A DNA stretch of 41,269 bases from Bacteroidales bacterium UBA4345 (GCA_002396385.1 DGTD01000114.1:1-41269), one strand, 5' to 3'. Positions 1 through 8,640 are shown, counted from the stretch's first letter. A program made the numbers and translations. Notes: a model not told the origin generated them from the letters alone.

Positions 1-753
1 ATATGATGCGTTTTTTCCATCCTGTTTCCGATTCGTCTCTTGTCTGTTATTCTTTGAGAAAGAACTCTTTTTTTCTCCTGAACATCTTGCATAACGTGCG
101 TAATAAGGCTTTTTTTCTACTACAAAATCAGCATACTTCTTTACAAAATAGAGAAATTCGGAATCGTTAGGATAAAAGATGTTCATCACCTCACACATAC
201 ACAACCATTCAGAAGCCGTTATTCCACCATCACAAGTAACCACATTATAGAGGAGTTCCGATATAAAATACAATTTAGGTTCATTATGTTTGTACATATT
301 ATAGACGGTCTTGGCATAATACTTCAGTAAGCTTTGATTATATAGTTTTACGCTTATACCTTCAACAATATTCCTATAGTCGGCGGCAAATAGTTTTACA
401 CTATCTTGCTTTCCATCAGCATTCCAAAAGGAAGGATTAAAAACGTTTGTATTGCCATATAAACTAGATTCTAAAAAAGAACAAACCTTGTTATACTCCT
501 CTTTAGTAGATTTACCATCGGCAGCCATCACCATAGAAATCAAATCAGACAAATTATTGCCAGAACTATAAAACTCACCGCTATAATTGCGTTTCTTTTC
601 CACATGTCCCTCCCAAATAAAAATTTGAAATAAGGAATAGCTTATAAAAAGTATAACAATCAGAACAACGAACTCAATAAAGTCAAGCGCAAGACCAAGA
701 GCCATTAAAAGAAAAACAACAAAGGTAAGGTAGATATTAAATTTACTTTTCAT
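1..753 (-). CDS. TerB/DjlA-like membrane protein, C-terminus cut by window edge
   Basis: This partial gene starts at 753 and runs off the left edge after 251 codons. Seen: residues about 8-47 are a long hydrophobic stretch, enough for one or two membrane spans. Two helical units follow with acidic patches, ADGKSTKEE (near 78-86) and CDGGITASE (near 174-182). This is the repeated pattern of TerB-like domains found in TerB and in the co-chaperone DjlA. A polar Lys/Asn-rich stretch begins near 225. In DjlA a C-terminal J domain that stimulates DnaK follows such a region, but here it would lie outside the window, so that role is only inferred. The start follows a good promoter (826-855) and the hydrophobic N-terminus fits it. 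It lies downstream of htrA on the same strand but is separated from it by a terminator, so it is probably its own unit. Confidence 0.72.
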   Translation of the reverse strand, partial: MKSKFNIYLTFVVFLLMALGLALDFIEFVVLIVILFISYSLFQIFIWEGHVEKKRNYSGEFYSSGNNLSDLISMVMAADGKSTKEEYNKVCSFLESSLYGNTNVFNPSFWNADGKQDSVKLFAADYRNIVEGISVKLYNQSLLKYYAKTVYNMYKHNEPKLYFISELLYNVVTCDGGITASEWLCMCEVMNIFYPNDSEFLYFVKKYADFVVEKKPYYARYARCSGEKKSSFSKNNRQETNRKQDGKNASY

Positions 754-825
754 TCAATTCAACATTTAAATCACAAAAAGCAACTGCACCAAACTTTTCA
801 TAGAAATATAAAGCCAGTGTTACCA

Positions 826-855
826 CAAAGATAAGATAAATACAGAAACTTACAA
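826..855 (-). promoter_or_regulatory. Bacteroidota sigma-70 promoter for the TerB-like gene
   Basis: On the minus strand a -33 element TTG (855-853) is separated by 19 bp from a perfect -7 box TATCTTTG (833-826). This fits the Bacteroidota consensus TTTG-N19-21-TAnnTTTG. Transcription would begin near 820, giving a leader of roughly 67 nt before the ATG at 753. Confidence 0.6.
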
Positions 856-870
856 TGCCACATACCAACG

Positions 871-898
871 AAAAAGGGGGAACTGCTGTTCCCCCTTT
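871..898 (-). terminator. Intrinsic terminator of htrA
   Basis: A perfect 11-bp stem (873-883 with 888-898) has a TGCT loop and is followed on the minus strand by a run of five T. It lies 26 bp beyond the htrA stop codon. Confidence 0.85.
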
Positions 899-923
899 AC
901 AATTAATACTTTAAAGAAAAACA

Positions 924-2399
924 TTAATTCAAATCAACCGCATAATAAGTAAGTTTGCCTTTGTATAGGCCAGAAATGAACAAAGCCTGTTCATTATATT
1001 TCTGCCCATTGTTCTTCTTGCAAGCAGCAACAATCTTTTGCAGATCATCGACAGAATTAACCGTCTGGTTGTTAGCCTTGAGAATAATAAAGCCAGGCTG
1101 AATGCCATTAACAGCGAATTTACCATCCTTGGTTACGCTCTTAACAGTAATACCGGAAGAGATTCCATACTTTTGCTTATCAGCATCAGATGTCACCTCG
1201 AAAGTAGCCCCTAAATCGGTCACACCAGCCTGTTTTACAATCTTCGTATCACCCATTTGGTTTTTAAGAACAACCGGAATAGTCAACTCCTTCTTTTTAC
1301 GGAGCACGGTCACGTTAATAGTATTACCAGGGCTGAATTTGCTGACTTGTTCCTGAACTTCAGGAACCGATTTCACAGCCTTACCATTCACTTTAACAAT
1401 AACGTCACCCACCTCAATGCCGGCATCTTTAGCAGCGCTGTTGTCATTTACACTTGCAACGTAGGCACCATCGAGAACCGAAAGGTTCTTCTCTTTAGCC
1501 AACTCGCTAGTAATGTCTTGCACCATAACACCCAGCAAAGCACGTTGTACGACACCATACTTTTTAAGGTCGTTCACCACCTTGCTCATGATAGTAACAG
1601 GAATAGCGAAAGAGTAACCCGTATAAGAGCCGGTTTGCGAAGCGATAGCCGCATTAATACCAACAAGTTCGCCTTTCGTGTTCACCAAGGCACCACCACT
1701 GTTACCAGGGTTAACAGCAGCATCGGTTTGAATGAACGACTCAATCTTCATATCACCGCTCAATATATTTATATTCCTTGCTTTGGCACTAACAATACCG
1801 GCAGTAACAGTAGAAGTCAGGTTAAACGGATTACCAACAGCCAGCACCCATTCACCGACCCTCAGGCTTTCCGAATCACCGATTTTGATGGCAGGAAGGT
1901 CGTCAGCCTCCACCTTAATCAAGGCCAAGTCGGTCGAAGGGTCAGTACCAACAATCTTTGCCACATAGGAGCGTTTGTCGTTTAAAACAACTGTAATAGA
2001 GTCAGCACCTTCAACCACATGGTTGTTTGTAACAATATAGCCCTCTTTTTCCAAGATAACGCCCGAGCCAGAGGCAGAACGTGGCTGTGGTTGCAACTGT
2101 TGGAAGCCGCCCCTGTCTCCAAAGAAATACTCGAAAATATCGTTACCACCAAAATTTGGCTGCCCGCTAGACGAAGATGTCTTTGGGGTATATTTAGTCA
2201 TAATATGAACCACACAGTTAACAGTGTTTTCTGCGGCATAAGTAAAATCGGTGGATTGTCCGGAATAAGAACCAACCACATGCGAAGTTTCCGCAATAGA
2301 AGAAGAGTCGGTATTGTTGTTTTGAGCTCTTCCAACCGTGTAACCAATACCCAAAATGGCCGCAACGGCTACGGGTACAATAATCGTTGAATTTTTCAT
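924..2399 (-). CDS. htrA: Periplasmic serine protease HtrA/DegP with two PDZ domains
   Basis: 491 aa. Trypsin-like protease-chaperone that degrades or refolds damaged envelope proteins. Seen: an N-terminal hydrophobic signal/anchor segment (residues 5-20), then the protease domain with the triad His127 (TNNHVVEGAD), Asp157 (DPSTDLALIKV) and Ser234 (NPGNSGGALV). A PDZ domain follows at about 290-380 (carboxylate-loop region RALLGVMVQDI, then AGIEVGDVI), and a second, more diverged one at about 400-490. A Ser/Gly/Gln-rich loop near residues 72-106 matches the long LA loop of DegP-type proteases. The frame is open 28 codons further upstream, but only this ATG puts the signal sequence at the N-terminus. 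It is divergent from the gene at 2608. A nearby rpoD, as here, also occurs in Bacteroides. Confidence 0.95.
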   Translation of the reverse strand: MKNSTIIVPVAVAAILGIGYTVGRAQNNNTDSSSIAETSHVVGSYSGQSTDFTYAAENTVNCVVHIMTKYTPKTSSSSGQPNFGGNDIFEYFFGDRGGFQQLQPQPRSASGSGVILEKEGYIVTNNHVVEGADSITVVLNDKRSYVAKIVGTDPSTDLALIKVEADDLPAIKIGDSESLRVGEWVLAVGNPFNLTSTVTAGIVSAKARNINILSGDMKIESFIQTDAAVNPGNSGGALVNTKGELVGINAAIASQTGSYTGYSFAIPVTIMSKVVNDLKKYGVVQRALLGVMVQDITSELAKEKNLSVLDGAYVASVNDNSAAKDAGIEVGDVIVKVNGKAVKSVPEVQEQVSKFSPGNTINVTVLRKKKELTIPVVLKNQMGDTKIVKQAGVTDLGATFEVTSDADKQKYGISSGITVKSVTKDGKFAVNGIQPGFIILKANNQTVNSVDDLQKIVAACKKNNGQKYNEQALFISGLYKGKLTYYAVDLN

Positions 2400-2588
2400 A
2401 CTCAATTTAATTCGTTTTTTGTTCTTATTTAATTCAAACGCAAAAACTGTGCAATTGGTATTATATTTCAGGAAAATTAACAATCAAACAGAAAAAAGGA
2501 CAAGATGCGAGACCATAACGACAATTTGTCAGTTTCAACAATGCCAGTTATGTGTGTCATGCAATTTACAAATGAGAATAAAATTCAT

Positions 2589-2596
2589 TAAATTTG
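2589..2596 (+). promoter_or_regulatory. -7 box for the secreted protein at 2608
   Basis: A perfect -7 box TAAATTTG lies only 11 bp before the ATG at 2608. The possible -33 element is TTTA at 2565-2568 (20-bp spacer), one base from TTTG. The transcript would have almost no leader. Confidence 0.5.
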
Positions 2597-2607
2597 CAAA
2601 AAAAAGA

Positions 2608-3510
2608 ATGAAAAAACACATTGTCACCCTAATCGTGTTATGCACGATTCTCTCCATAAAAGCCGAGAACAAAGTTTTTCTTAAGGCAGAAGGTAAAAGC
2701 ACATACACCTTTTTAAACGAAAGTAGCGTTTCTTTAAAAAAATCACGTCCAGTAAAACAAACCCAGACCATAAAATACGACCTTACTGCCAATGCGACTG
2801 GAGCAGGAAAAGGAGTTGAACTGACAATAAGCGCAATTAGATGTGAGAAGAAACAGAAAGACAGCACAACCGTTTTATCTACAGAAAAGCCCAGGCTTCC
2901 ACTATCTTACATCATGAGGCAAGCCACTAACCGAGGGGTGAAGGTTGAATTAGGCCCAAAACACCTTACAACAGGCACGGTTGCCGGCATCGACTCCATA
3001 GACGCCCACCTTTTCGACGATTATGTGACTCCACCCGACAGCATCAACCGCATCGCTTACCGATATCTGATTAACGAGGAATATGGGAAGAACTTGGTAA
3101 GGAGCCTGACAGAAAACACAGTATCAATTGCGCCAGACAGTGTTGTAAAAGACAATGGCACATGGACAAAAGCTATATACCTATACGGAACCTTTTCCAG
3201 CAACAAGGGTACCACCTACACATTAAAGGGCAAAAAAGGCAACACCTACATTATTAGCGGCACCAACCAGATAGACAAGACAAAGCCATGCCGCTATTCA
3301 ATAGCAGGAAAGGCCTATTCGTTAGAAAACGTTGACGGACAAATTGTCTCAGACATAACGCTCGACTGTGAAACGGGCCTATTAATAAACAGTTCAACAA
3401 CAATCAGCATAAAGGGCAAAGCCACACCATTGAGCATCTACGAAACAACAGAAGAAAGCGTTAGCGACGAGATTGTGCTGAACATAAAGCAAACCATCGT
3501 CAAAGAATAA
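2608..3510 (+). CDS. Secreted protein of uncertain family (resembles DUF6263-type)
   Basis: 300 aa. Not confidently recognised. Seen: a signal peptide (basic MKKH, hydrophobic IVTLIVLCTILSI, probable cleavage after KAE or KA). The rest is a beta-rich, Thr/Ser/Lys-rich soluble protein with no membrane segments and no clear catalytic motif. The general pattern (a Lys/Thr-rich opening with repeated short strands, a central acidic Asp/Tyr-rich part and a C-terminal stretch on the ISGTNQID... pattern) resembles periplasmic DUF6263-type proteins of Bacteroidota, but this is by eye only. The frame is open upstream to 2356, but this ATG directly precedes the signal peptide and follows a -7 box. It is divergent from htrA and 86 bp upstream of ffh, with no terminator visible between it and ffh. 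Confidence 0.75.
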   Translation: MKKHIVTLIVLCTILSIKAENKVFLKAEGKSTYTFLNESSVSLKKSRPVKQTQTIKYDLTANATGAGKGVELTISAIRCEKKQKDSTTVLSTEKPRLPLSYIMRQATNRGVKVELGPKHLTTGTVAGIDSIDAHLFDDYVTPPDSINRIAYRYLINEEYGKNLVRSLTENTVSIAPDSVVKDNGTWTKAIYLYGTFSSNKGTTYTLKGKKGNTYIISGTNQIDKTKPCRYSIAGKAYSLENVDGQIVSDITLDCETGLLINSSTTISIKGKATPLSIYETTEESVSDEIVLNIKQTIVKE

Positions 3511-3531
3511 GGTATATTCTTTAAAATTTAC

Positions 3532-3539
3532 TAATTTTG
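3532..3539 (+). promoter_or_regulatory. -7 box for ffh-folD
   Basis: A perfect -7 box TAATTTTG lies 57 bp before the ffh start. No convincing TTTG is seen at the -33 spacing, so the box is weakly supported alone. Confidence 0.4.
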
Positions 3540-3596
3540 CAAATCTGAGGCTTTTCACAAGCATCACTTACCCATAGAAAGATAAAAAAAAACAAT

Positions 3597-4910
3597 ATGT
3601 TTGAGAACTTAGAAGAGCGACTTGAACGTTCGTTCAAAATACTTAAAGGAGAAGGTCGCATTACAGAAATCAACATTGCCGAAGCGTTGAAAGACGTGAG
3701 AAAGGCATTGCTTGATGCCGACGTAAACTATAAGATTGCAAAACAGTTTACAGAAGACGTAAAACAAAAAGCCCTCGGTCAGAATGTGTTGACATCGGTC
3801 AAACCAGGCGATATGATGAAGAAGATCGTCAACGACGAACTCATCGCCCTTATGGGTGGCGAAACTGCCGACATCAACGTAAAAGGCTCTCCCGCAATTA
3901 TTTTGATGTCAGGTCTTCAAGGTTCCGGTAAAACAACATTCTCGGGAAAACTAGCGAACTACATCAGAAGCAAAAAAGGTAGAAACCCTATTTTGGTAGC
4001 CTGCGACGTATACCGTCCGGCCGCCATAGAGCAATTAAAGGTAGTTGGCGAGCAAATAAACATACCGGTATATTCCGAGCCAGACTGCAAGCAACCCGTA
4101 GAGATCGCAAAACGCTCTATTGCCGCTGCTAAAGAAAAAGGTTGCGACGTCATCATCGTCGATACCGCCGGCCGATTGGCAGTTGACGAAGAAATGATGA
4201 CCGAGATTGTAGCGATAAAAGAAGCCATCAATCCGCATGAAATACTATTCGTTGTTGACTCAACCACAGGTCAGGACGCCGTTAATACTGCAAAAGAATT
4301 TAACGACCGACTTGATTTTGACGGCGTTATCCTCACCAAACTCGATGGAGACACCCGTGGCGGTGCTGCCCTTACCATTAAGACAATTGTAAACAAGCCT
4401 ATCAAGTTTATCGGAACGGGAGAAAAACTCGATGCCATTGACGTGTTCGACCCTAAACGTATGGCAGGCCGCATATTAGGTATGGGTGATATTGTCGGAT
4501 TGGTACAAAGGGCGCAAGACGCTTATGACGAACAAGAGGCGAAAAAGCTACAGCGCAAGATTGAGAAAAACCAGTTTGACTTTAACGACTTTTTGAACCA
4601 AATCCAGCAAATCAAAAAGATGGGAAACCTGAAAGATTTGGCCGCAATGATACCTGGCATTGGGAAGGCATTGAAAGACGTTGAAATCGACGACAACGCC
4701 TTCAAAGGAATCGAAGCCATCATCTATTCAATGACCAAGAAAGAGCGGAGCAATCCAGGCATTCTTGACGGTAGCAGACGAAACCGTATTGCCAAAGGTA
4801 GCGGAACCAGCCTACAGGAAGTCAACCGCCTCATCAAGCAGTTCGACGAGACCAGAAAGATGATGAAGATGGTTACCAAGAACAAGGGCAAATTCAGAAT
4901 GCCCCACTAA
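3597..4910 (+). CDS. ffh: Signal recognition particle protein Ffh
   Basis: 437 aa, the usual length. SRP54 GTPase that binds signal sequences on ribosomes together with 4.5S RNA and delivers nascent membrane proteins to FtsY. Seen in order: the N-terminal helical bundle (1-85), the G domain with the P-loop GLQGSGKTTF (about 105-114), the DTAGR motif and the TKLDGD guanine-specificity motif, then the Met-containing M domain (about 325-430) with MIPGIGK and the RNA-binding segment SGTSLQEVNRLIKQF. The C-terminal tail is short and basic. It is followed after 28 bp by folD, probably in the same transcript. The 4.5S RNA gene is not in this window. Confidence 0.97.
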   Translation: MFENLEERLERSFKILKGEGRITEINIAEALKDVRKALLDADVNYKIAKQFTEDVKQKALGQNVLTSVKPGDMMKKIVNDELIALMGGETADINVKGSPAIILMSGLQGSGKTTFSGKLANYIRSKKGRNPILVACDVYRPAAIEQLKVVGEQINIPVYSEPDCKQPVEIAKRSIAAAKEKGCDVIIVDTAGRLAVDEEMMTEIVAIKEAINPHEILFVVDSTTGQDAVNTAKEFNDRLDFDGVILTKLDGDTRGGAALTIKTIVNKPIKFIGTGEKLDAIDVFDPKRMAGRILGMGDIVGLVQRAQDAYDEQEAKKLQRKIEKNQFDFNDFLNQIQQIKKMGNLKDLAAMIPGIGKALKDVEIDDNAFKGIEAIIYSMTKKERSNPGILDGSRRNRIAKGSGTSLQEVNRLIKQFDETRKMMKMVTKNKGKFRMPH

Positions 4911-4938
4911 AAGGATAAACAACAAAAAACAATAAGAC

Positions 4939-5820
4939 ATGCAATTAATTGACGGGAAAGCTATTTCGATGCAGATTAAGCAGGAAATAGCAGCAGAAGT
5001 TGCAGAAATCAAAGCAAAAGGCGGAAAAGTTCCCCATCTGGCAGTCATCATCGTCGGCCACGATGGCGGTAGTGAGACCTATGTCAAAAACAAGGTCCTT
5101 TCATGCGAGCAGTGTGGTTTCAAATCGACAAAAATCGCATTTGAATCAGACATCACAGAAGACGAACTTCTTGCCGCAATCGATAAGTTGAACAAAGACA
5201 ACGACGTTGACGGATTCATCGTCCAACTGCCATTGCCAAAGCACATATCAGAGCAGAAGGTTATCGAGGCAATCGACTATAAGAAAGACGTTGACGGCTT
5301 CCACCCTATCAACGTAGGCAGAACTTCAATCGGACTGCCTGCATTTGTTTCTGCCACACCTGCAGGTATACTTGAACTGTTGAAACGCTACAACATCGAG
5401 ACCAAAGGAAAGAACTGTGTCGTAATCGGCCGAAGCAATATTGTAGGCAAGCCGGTCGCTTCACTTATGATGCAGAAGGCCTACCCAGGCAACGCAACCG
5501 TAACCGTATGTCACAGCGGAACAAAGAACATTAAGGAAATCTGTAAAGAAGCCGACATCATTATCGCGGCTATGGGATCTCCTAAGTTCGTCACAGCCGA
5601 CATGGTAAAAGATGGTGCCGTTGTTATCGACGTAGGAACCACCCGTGTTCCATGCGCCGAATCGAAGACCGGTTTCAAGTTGACTGGCGACGTTGACTTC
5701 GAAAACGTAGCGCCTAAGTGCAGCTTCATCACGCCAGTTCCTGGTGGCGTTGGTCCAATGACCATTTGCTCGCTGATGAAGAACACCCTTTTGGCAGGGA
5801 AAAAGGAAATCTACAAGTAA
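4939..5820 (+). CDS. folD: Bifunctional methylenetetrahydrofolate dehydrogenase/cyclohydrolase
   Basis: 293 aa. Cytosolic enzyme that interconverts 5,10-methylene- and 10-formyl-tetrahydrofolate, supplying one-carbon units for purines and formyl-Met-tRNA. Seen: SETYVKNK with the Tyr and Lys of the active site (about 49-56), the VQLPLP signature, the [12 protein letters not shown] motif, and the NAD(P)-binding part with [14 protein letters not shown]. The family signature [17 protein letters not shown] closes the protein. Full length. It is the last gene before a strong terminator at 5834-5872 and is probably co-transcribed with ffh. Confidence 0.97.
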   Translation: MQLIDGKAISMQIKQEIAAEVAEIKAKGGKVPHLAVIIVGHDGGSETYVKNKVLSCEQCGFKSTKIAFESDITEDELLAAIDKLNKDNDVDGFIVQLPLPKHISEQKVIEAIDYKKDVDGFHPINVGRTSIGLPAFVSATPAGILELLKRYNIETKGKNCVVIGRSNIVGKPVASLMMQKAYPGNATVTVCHSGTKNIKEICKEADIIIAAMGSPKFVTADMVKDGAVVIDVGTTRVPCAESKTGFKLTGDVDFENVAPKCSFITPVPGGVGPMTICSLMKNTLLAGKKEIYK

Positions 5821-5833
5821 AAAAGCTAAATAA

Positions 5834-5876
5834 AAGAGCAGTTCCTTTATCATCAATGGGGGAACTGCTCTTATTC
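5834..5876 (+). terminator. Terminator after ffh-folD
   Basis: A perfect 12-bp stem (5834-5845 with 5861-5872) has a 15-nt loop and is followed by a modest T-rich stretch (TTATTCTGTT). Confidence 0.7.
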
Positions 5877-5899
5877 TGTTTATATAAAAAAGATACACC

Positions 5900-6616
5900 A
5901 TGGCCCTTTTCTACGCGCCAAACATCAAGAACGATTTAACATTGCCGGAAGAAGAATCGCAACATGCGGTAAAAGTTTTACGCATGGTTGAAGGCGATTC
6001 ACTAGAAGTCATCGATGGTCAGGGAGGTTTCTACCACGCCAAAATAGCAATCGCTCACCACAAGAAATGCAAGGTCGTCATAGAAAACGAAGTCCAAGGT
6101 TACCACAAACGACCAATTCATTTACACATTGCCATTGCTCCGACCAAGAACATAGAACGGATAGAATGGTTCGCAGAAAAAGCGACAGAAATCGGCATCG
6201 ACGAAATAACGCCAATAATCTGCCGGTACTCGGAAAGGAAAGTCGTAAAGAGAGACCGTATAGAAAAAATACTGATTTCGGCAATGAAGCAATCGAAAAA
6301 AGCCTATCTCCCCACCATCAACGAGCAAACAACCTTTAACGACTTTATGAAAAGCGACCGAAAGGGCGACTTGTTTATTGCGCACTGTTACGAGCAAGAC
6401 AAAAAAGACTTGTGCACGACCTACAAAGCCAATAACGACGTCACCATACTAATCGGTCCAGAAGGAGACTTTAGCGAAGAAGAGGTAGCGACAGCCATAA
6501 AGAAAGGCTACCTGCCAATATCGCTAGGAGAGAGCCGTTTAAGGACGGAAACCGCAGGTGTAGTAGCCTGCCATACCATCGAACTTATCAACCAAATAGC
6601 ATCAATTAATGGATAA
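5900..6616 (+). CDS. rsmE: 16S rRNA m3U1498 methyltransferase RsmE
   Basis: 238 aa. SPOUT-class methyltransferase that methylates N3 of U1498 in the 30S decoding region. Seen: an N-terminal PUA-like barrel (about 1-70, with EESQHAVKVLRM), then the knotted SPOUT domain with KATEIGIDEITPI, the SAM-binding loop LIGPEGDFSEEE and the knot SLGESRLRTETA near the C-terminus. The length is typical. It starts just after the folD terminator and its last 8 bp overlap the next gene, which suggests coupled translation with a three-gene unit running to 7512. Confidence 0.96.
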   Translation: MALFYAPNIKNDLTLPEEESQHAVKVLRMVEGDSLEVIDGQGGFYHAKIAIAHHKKCKVVIENEVQGYHKRPIHLHIAIAPTKNIERIEWFAEKATEIGIDEITPIICRYSERKVVKRDRIEKILISAMKQSKKAYLPTINEQTTFNDFMKSDRKGDLFIAHCYEQDKKDLCTTYKANNDVTILIGPEGDFSEEEVATAIKKGYLPISLGESRLRTETAGVVACHTIELINQIASING

Positions 6617-7109
6617 TAATGACAGAGACCTCCGCCACTATTTATTCATAGTAGATATTGCGACAATTATAGTTTCCAGTCCTTTCTTGTTCAAGTTCGA
6701 ATCTAGTTACTGGCTGACAAAAGGCTCGGCAGTCAACCAGGCAGCCGGTTTTGGTGACATATTTCACGACTGGGCGGTTGTCTTGTTTATTGCCATTCCG
6801 CTCATCAGCATCAGCCAGCTAGGCTTATCGGCCCTCATCAGCAAGAAGCGGCAGGCATTTGTTCTAACAACAAAAATACTCGCCTTTAGCGCATCACTGC
6901 TGTTCATCAATTGGGACAAGCTAATGGCAGAAATGAGCCAAAAGCAGAATTGGAAGGCCAGCATACTGGTGACCGTCGGCTCACTACTCTTTGCACTCTA
7001 TATGTACTCCGTAAAAAGAGGCATAGAGACTAATTTTAAAGAAATCAACAAATGGTATATCCCAGCCATTGCGGTTGTAACCGGGCTGGGCCTAACAGTC
7101 ATCTATTAA
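6609..7109 (+). CDS. Small integral membrane protein, family not recognised
   Basis: 166 aa. No function recognised. Seen: four hydrophobic segments at about 13-25, 52-76, 83-99 and 117-134, plus one at the C-terminus (about 148-165). The loops contain Lys/Arg (SKKRQ, KRGIE) that could fix the topology. There are no catalytic motifs or Cys clusters. It overlaps rsmE by 8 bp and ends 7 bp before a thioesterase gene, so the three are almost certainly expressed together. That arrangement reflects co-expression and does not by itself give a function. Confidence 0.8.
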   Translation: MDNNDRDLRHYLFIVDIATIIVSSPFLFKFESSYWLTKGSAVNQAAGFGDIFHDWAVVLFIAIPLISISQLGLSALISKKRQAFVLTTKILAFSASLLFINWDKLMAEMSQKQNWKASILVTVGSLLFALYMYSVKRGIETNFKEINKWYIPAIAVVTGLGLTVIY

Positions 7110-7116
7110 TAAACGT

Positions 7117-7512
7117 ATGGAATACATTTTCGAAGAAGAATTCACGGTCCGCGACTACGAATGCGACCTGCAAGGCATTGTAAACAATGCCAATTACCAA
7201 CACTATATGGAGCACACCCGCCACCAGTACATAAAAACACTGGGACTTAGTTTCGCAAAGTTGCACGAAGAAGGCATTGACCTAGTAGTAGTCAGAGTAG
7301 ACCTACGTTTCAAGAACTCGCTAAAAAGCGGAGACAAGTTTGTATGCAAACTGAATGTGAAAAAAGAAAGCCTTAAATACGTGTTTTACCAAGACATCTA
7401 CAGACTTTCGGACGGGAAACTCTGCAACAGGGGCATAATTGAGTCTGTAGCGGTCATAAACGGCAAATTAGGTGTTTGCGAAGTAGTAGACAATGCGTTA
7501 AAAGTGGTCTAA
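7117..7512 (+). CDS. Hotdog-fold acyl-CoA thioesterase (4HBT/YbgC type)
   Basis: 131 aa. Cytosolic hotdog thioesterase likely to hydrolyse an acyl-CoA or acyl-ACP thioester. Seen: an early strand VRDYECDLQGIVNNANY, which matches the family pattern of a catalytic Asp (D18) followed by a short loop and a conserved Asn-Tyr. It continues into a hotdog helix (YQHYMEHTRHQYI) and then alternating strands (LVVVRVDLRFKNSLKSGDKF), which are typical. The usual Asp-x-x-Gly-[HV]-V is here Asp-Leu-Gln-Gly-Ile-Val. The substrate cannot be read from the sequence. It is the last gene of the rsmE unit; no terminator was seen in the 155 bp before rpoD. Confidence 0.88.
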   Translation: MEYIFEEEFTVRDYECDLQGIVNNANYQHYMEHTRHQYIKTLGLSFAKLHEEGIDLVVVRVDLRFKNSLKSGDKFVCKLNVKKESLKYVFYQDIYRLSDGKLCNRGIIESVAVINGKLGVCEVVDNALKVV

Positions 7513-7590
7513 ACGACAAAAAAATCTGATTTAGGCACAAATAGTAGCACATTTTGCATCTAAAAAAACACACCTATCAACTATTTTATT

Positions 7591-7598
7591 TAATTTTG
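7591..7598 (+). promoter_or_regulatory. -7 box for rpoD
   Basis: A perfect -7 box TAATTTTG is followed by an A/T-rich leader of about 65 nt to the rpoD start. No clear -33 TTTG is present at 19-21 bp. Confidence 0.45.
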
Positions 7599-7617
7599 CA
7601 CGATAAATTAGGACTTA

Positions 7618-7648
7618 ATATAGGGGGGAGACCCAAAAGCCCCAATAT
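7618..7648 (+). promoter_or_regulatory. Possible hairpin in the rpoD leader
   Basis: A six-G tract (7623-7628) can pair either with CCC at 7632-7634 through a 3-nt loop, or with CCCC at 7640-7643. The latter is extended by four A/T pairs (7618-7621 with 7645-7648) beyond one mismatch. The two pairings compete for the same G residues. Any regulatory role is inference. Confidence 0.3.
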
Positions 7649-7667
7649 AAAACAGTTTATTTAGAGC

Positions 7668-8528
7668 ATGAGACAATTAAAGATTTCCAAGTCAATTACC
7701 AACAGAGAGAGTGCCGCGCTTGAAAAATACCTTCAAGAGATTGCCAGAAAGCCAATGGTATCAGCCGAAGAAGAAGCTGAATTAGCCAGAAGAATTCACC
7801 AAGGCGACGACGAAGCTCTCAATACACTTGTAAACGCGAATCTTCGTTTCGTGGTTTCAGTTGCGAAGCAGTACCAAAGCCAAGGCTTGAGTTTGCTGGA
7901 CTTAATTGACGAGGGTAACCTGGGACTAATAAAAGCCGCACAGAAATTTGACGAGACCAAAGGTTTCAAATTCATTTCGTATGCAGTGTGGTGGATTCGT
8001 CAATCAATCATGCAAGCATTGGCAGAACAGAGCCGAATGGTTCGTTTACCGCTGAACCAAGTAGGTTTGATCAGCAAAATCAACAAAGAGGTAGCCACAT
8101 ACGAACAAGAGCATGGATTCAAGCCAAGCTCAACCCAATTGGCAGAATTGTTGAATCTGCCAACCGACAAAATAGAAGAAGCGTTGAAATCATCAACCAA
8201 GGCAGTATCTATCGACACCCCTATAGGCGACGATAGCGACACCAGTATGGTTGAAATGATACCAAACTCGAACACACCTGCAACAGACAGCAGGTTAGCC
8301 GATGAATCGCTCAGCCAAGAAATAGACAGAGCGCTATCAACACTTGGAGGTCGTTCGGGCGATATTTTGAAAAAATTCTTCGGTTTAGGTTGTCCGGCAA
8401 AAACGCTGGAGGAAATTGGCGAAGAATTCAATCTGACCCGCGAACGCGTAAGACAAATAAAAGAGAAGGCCATTCGCCAGCTACGCAACAATTCGAAATG
8501 CAAATTACTCAAGTCTTATTTGGGTTAA
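7668..8528 (+). CDS. rpoD: Primary sigma factor RpoD, short Bacteroidota type
   Basis: 286 aa. Housekeeping sigma factor directing RNA polymerase to promoters. Seen: a short N-terminus with no region 1.1, region 1.2 ([17 protein letters not shown]), region 2 with [30 protein letters not shown] and [13 protein letters not shown] (-7/-10 recognition and melting), region 3, and region 4 with the helix-turn-helix [28 protein letters not shown]. Absence of region 1.1 and a length near 286 aa are characteristic of the Bacteroidota primary sigma. This fits the TAnnTTTG boxes seen across the window. It is followed by a terminator at 8544-8583. Confidence 0.97.
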   Translation: MRQLKISKSITNRESAALEKYLQEIARKPMVSAEEEAELARRIHQGDDEALNTLVNANLRFVVSVAKQYQSQGLSLLDLIDEGNLGLIKAAQKFDETKGFKFISYAVWWIRQSIMQALAEQSRMVRLPLNQVGLISKINKEVATYEQEHGFKPSSTQLAELLNLPTDKIEEALKSSTKAVSIDTPIGDDSDTSMVEMIPNSNTPATDSRLADESLSQEIDRALSTLGGRSGDILKKFFGLGCPAKTLEEIGEEFNLTRERVRQIKEKAIRQLRNNSKCKLLKSYLG

Positions 8529-8543
8529 ATTTATAAGAAAAAG

Positions 8544-8583
8544 AAGAGAGGAAAGAACAAAAAGTTTTTTCCTCTCTTTTTTG
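8544..8583 (+). terminator. Terminator after rpoD
   Basis: An 11-bp stem (8544-8554 with 8568-8578) is followed by a run of T (8577-8582). Confidence 0.85.
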
Positions 8584-8640
8584 TTTGCGAGATTAACAAA
8601 ACCAAAATGTTGTATTCTTTCAAAATCCTTATACTTTGCT

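Noticed and set aside
754..880. Open minus-strand frame of about 43 codons with a hydrophobic start, overlapping the TerB-like gene
   Set aside because: It has only a TTG as possible start, no ribosome site, and it contains the promoter elements at 826-855, which explain the region better.
1257..1985. 242-codon plus-strand frame inside htrA
   Set aside because: It is the shadow of the conserved htrA frame on the other strand; htrA has intact catalytic and PDZ motifs throughout.
2520..2530. 11-bp palindrome GACAATTTGTC upstream of the gene at 2608
   Set aside because: Short and isolated; in A/T-rich DNA such a palindrome is expected by chance.
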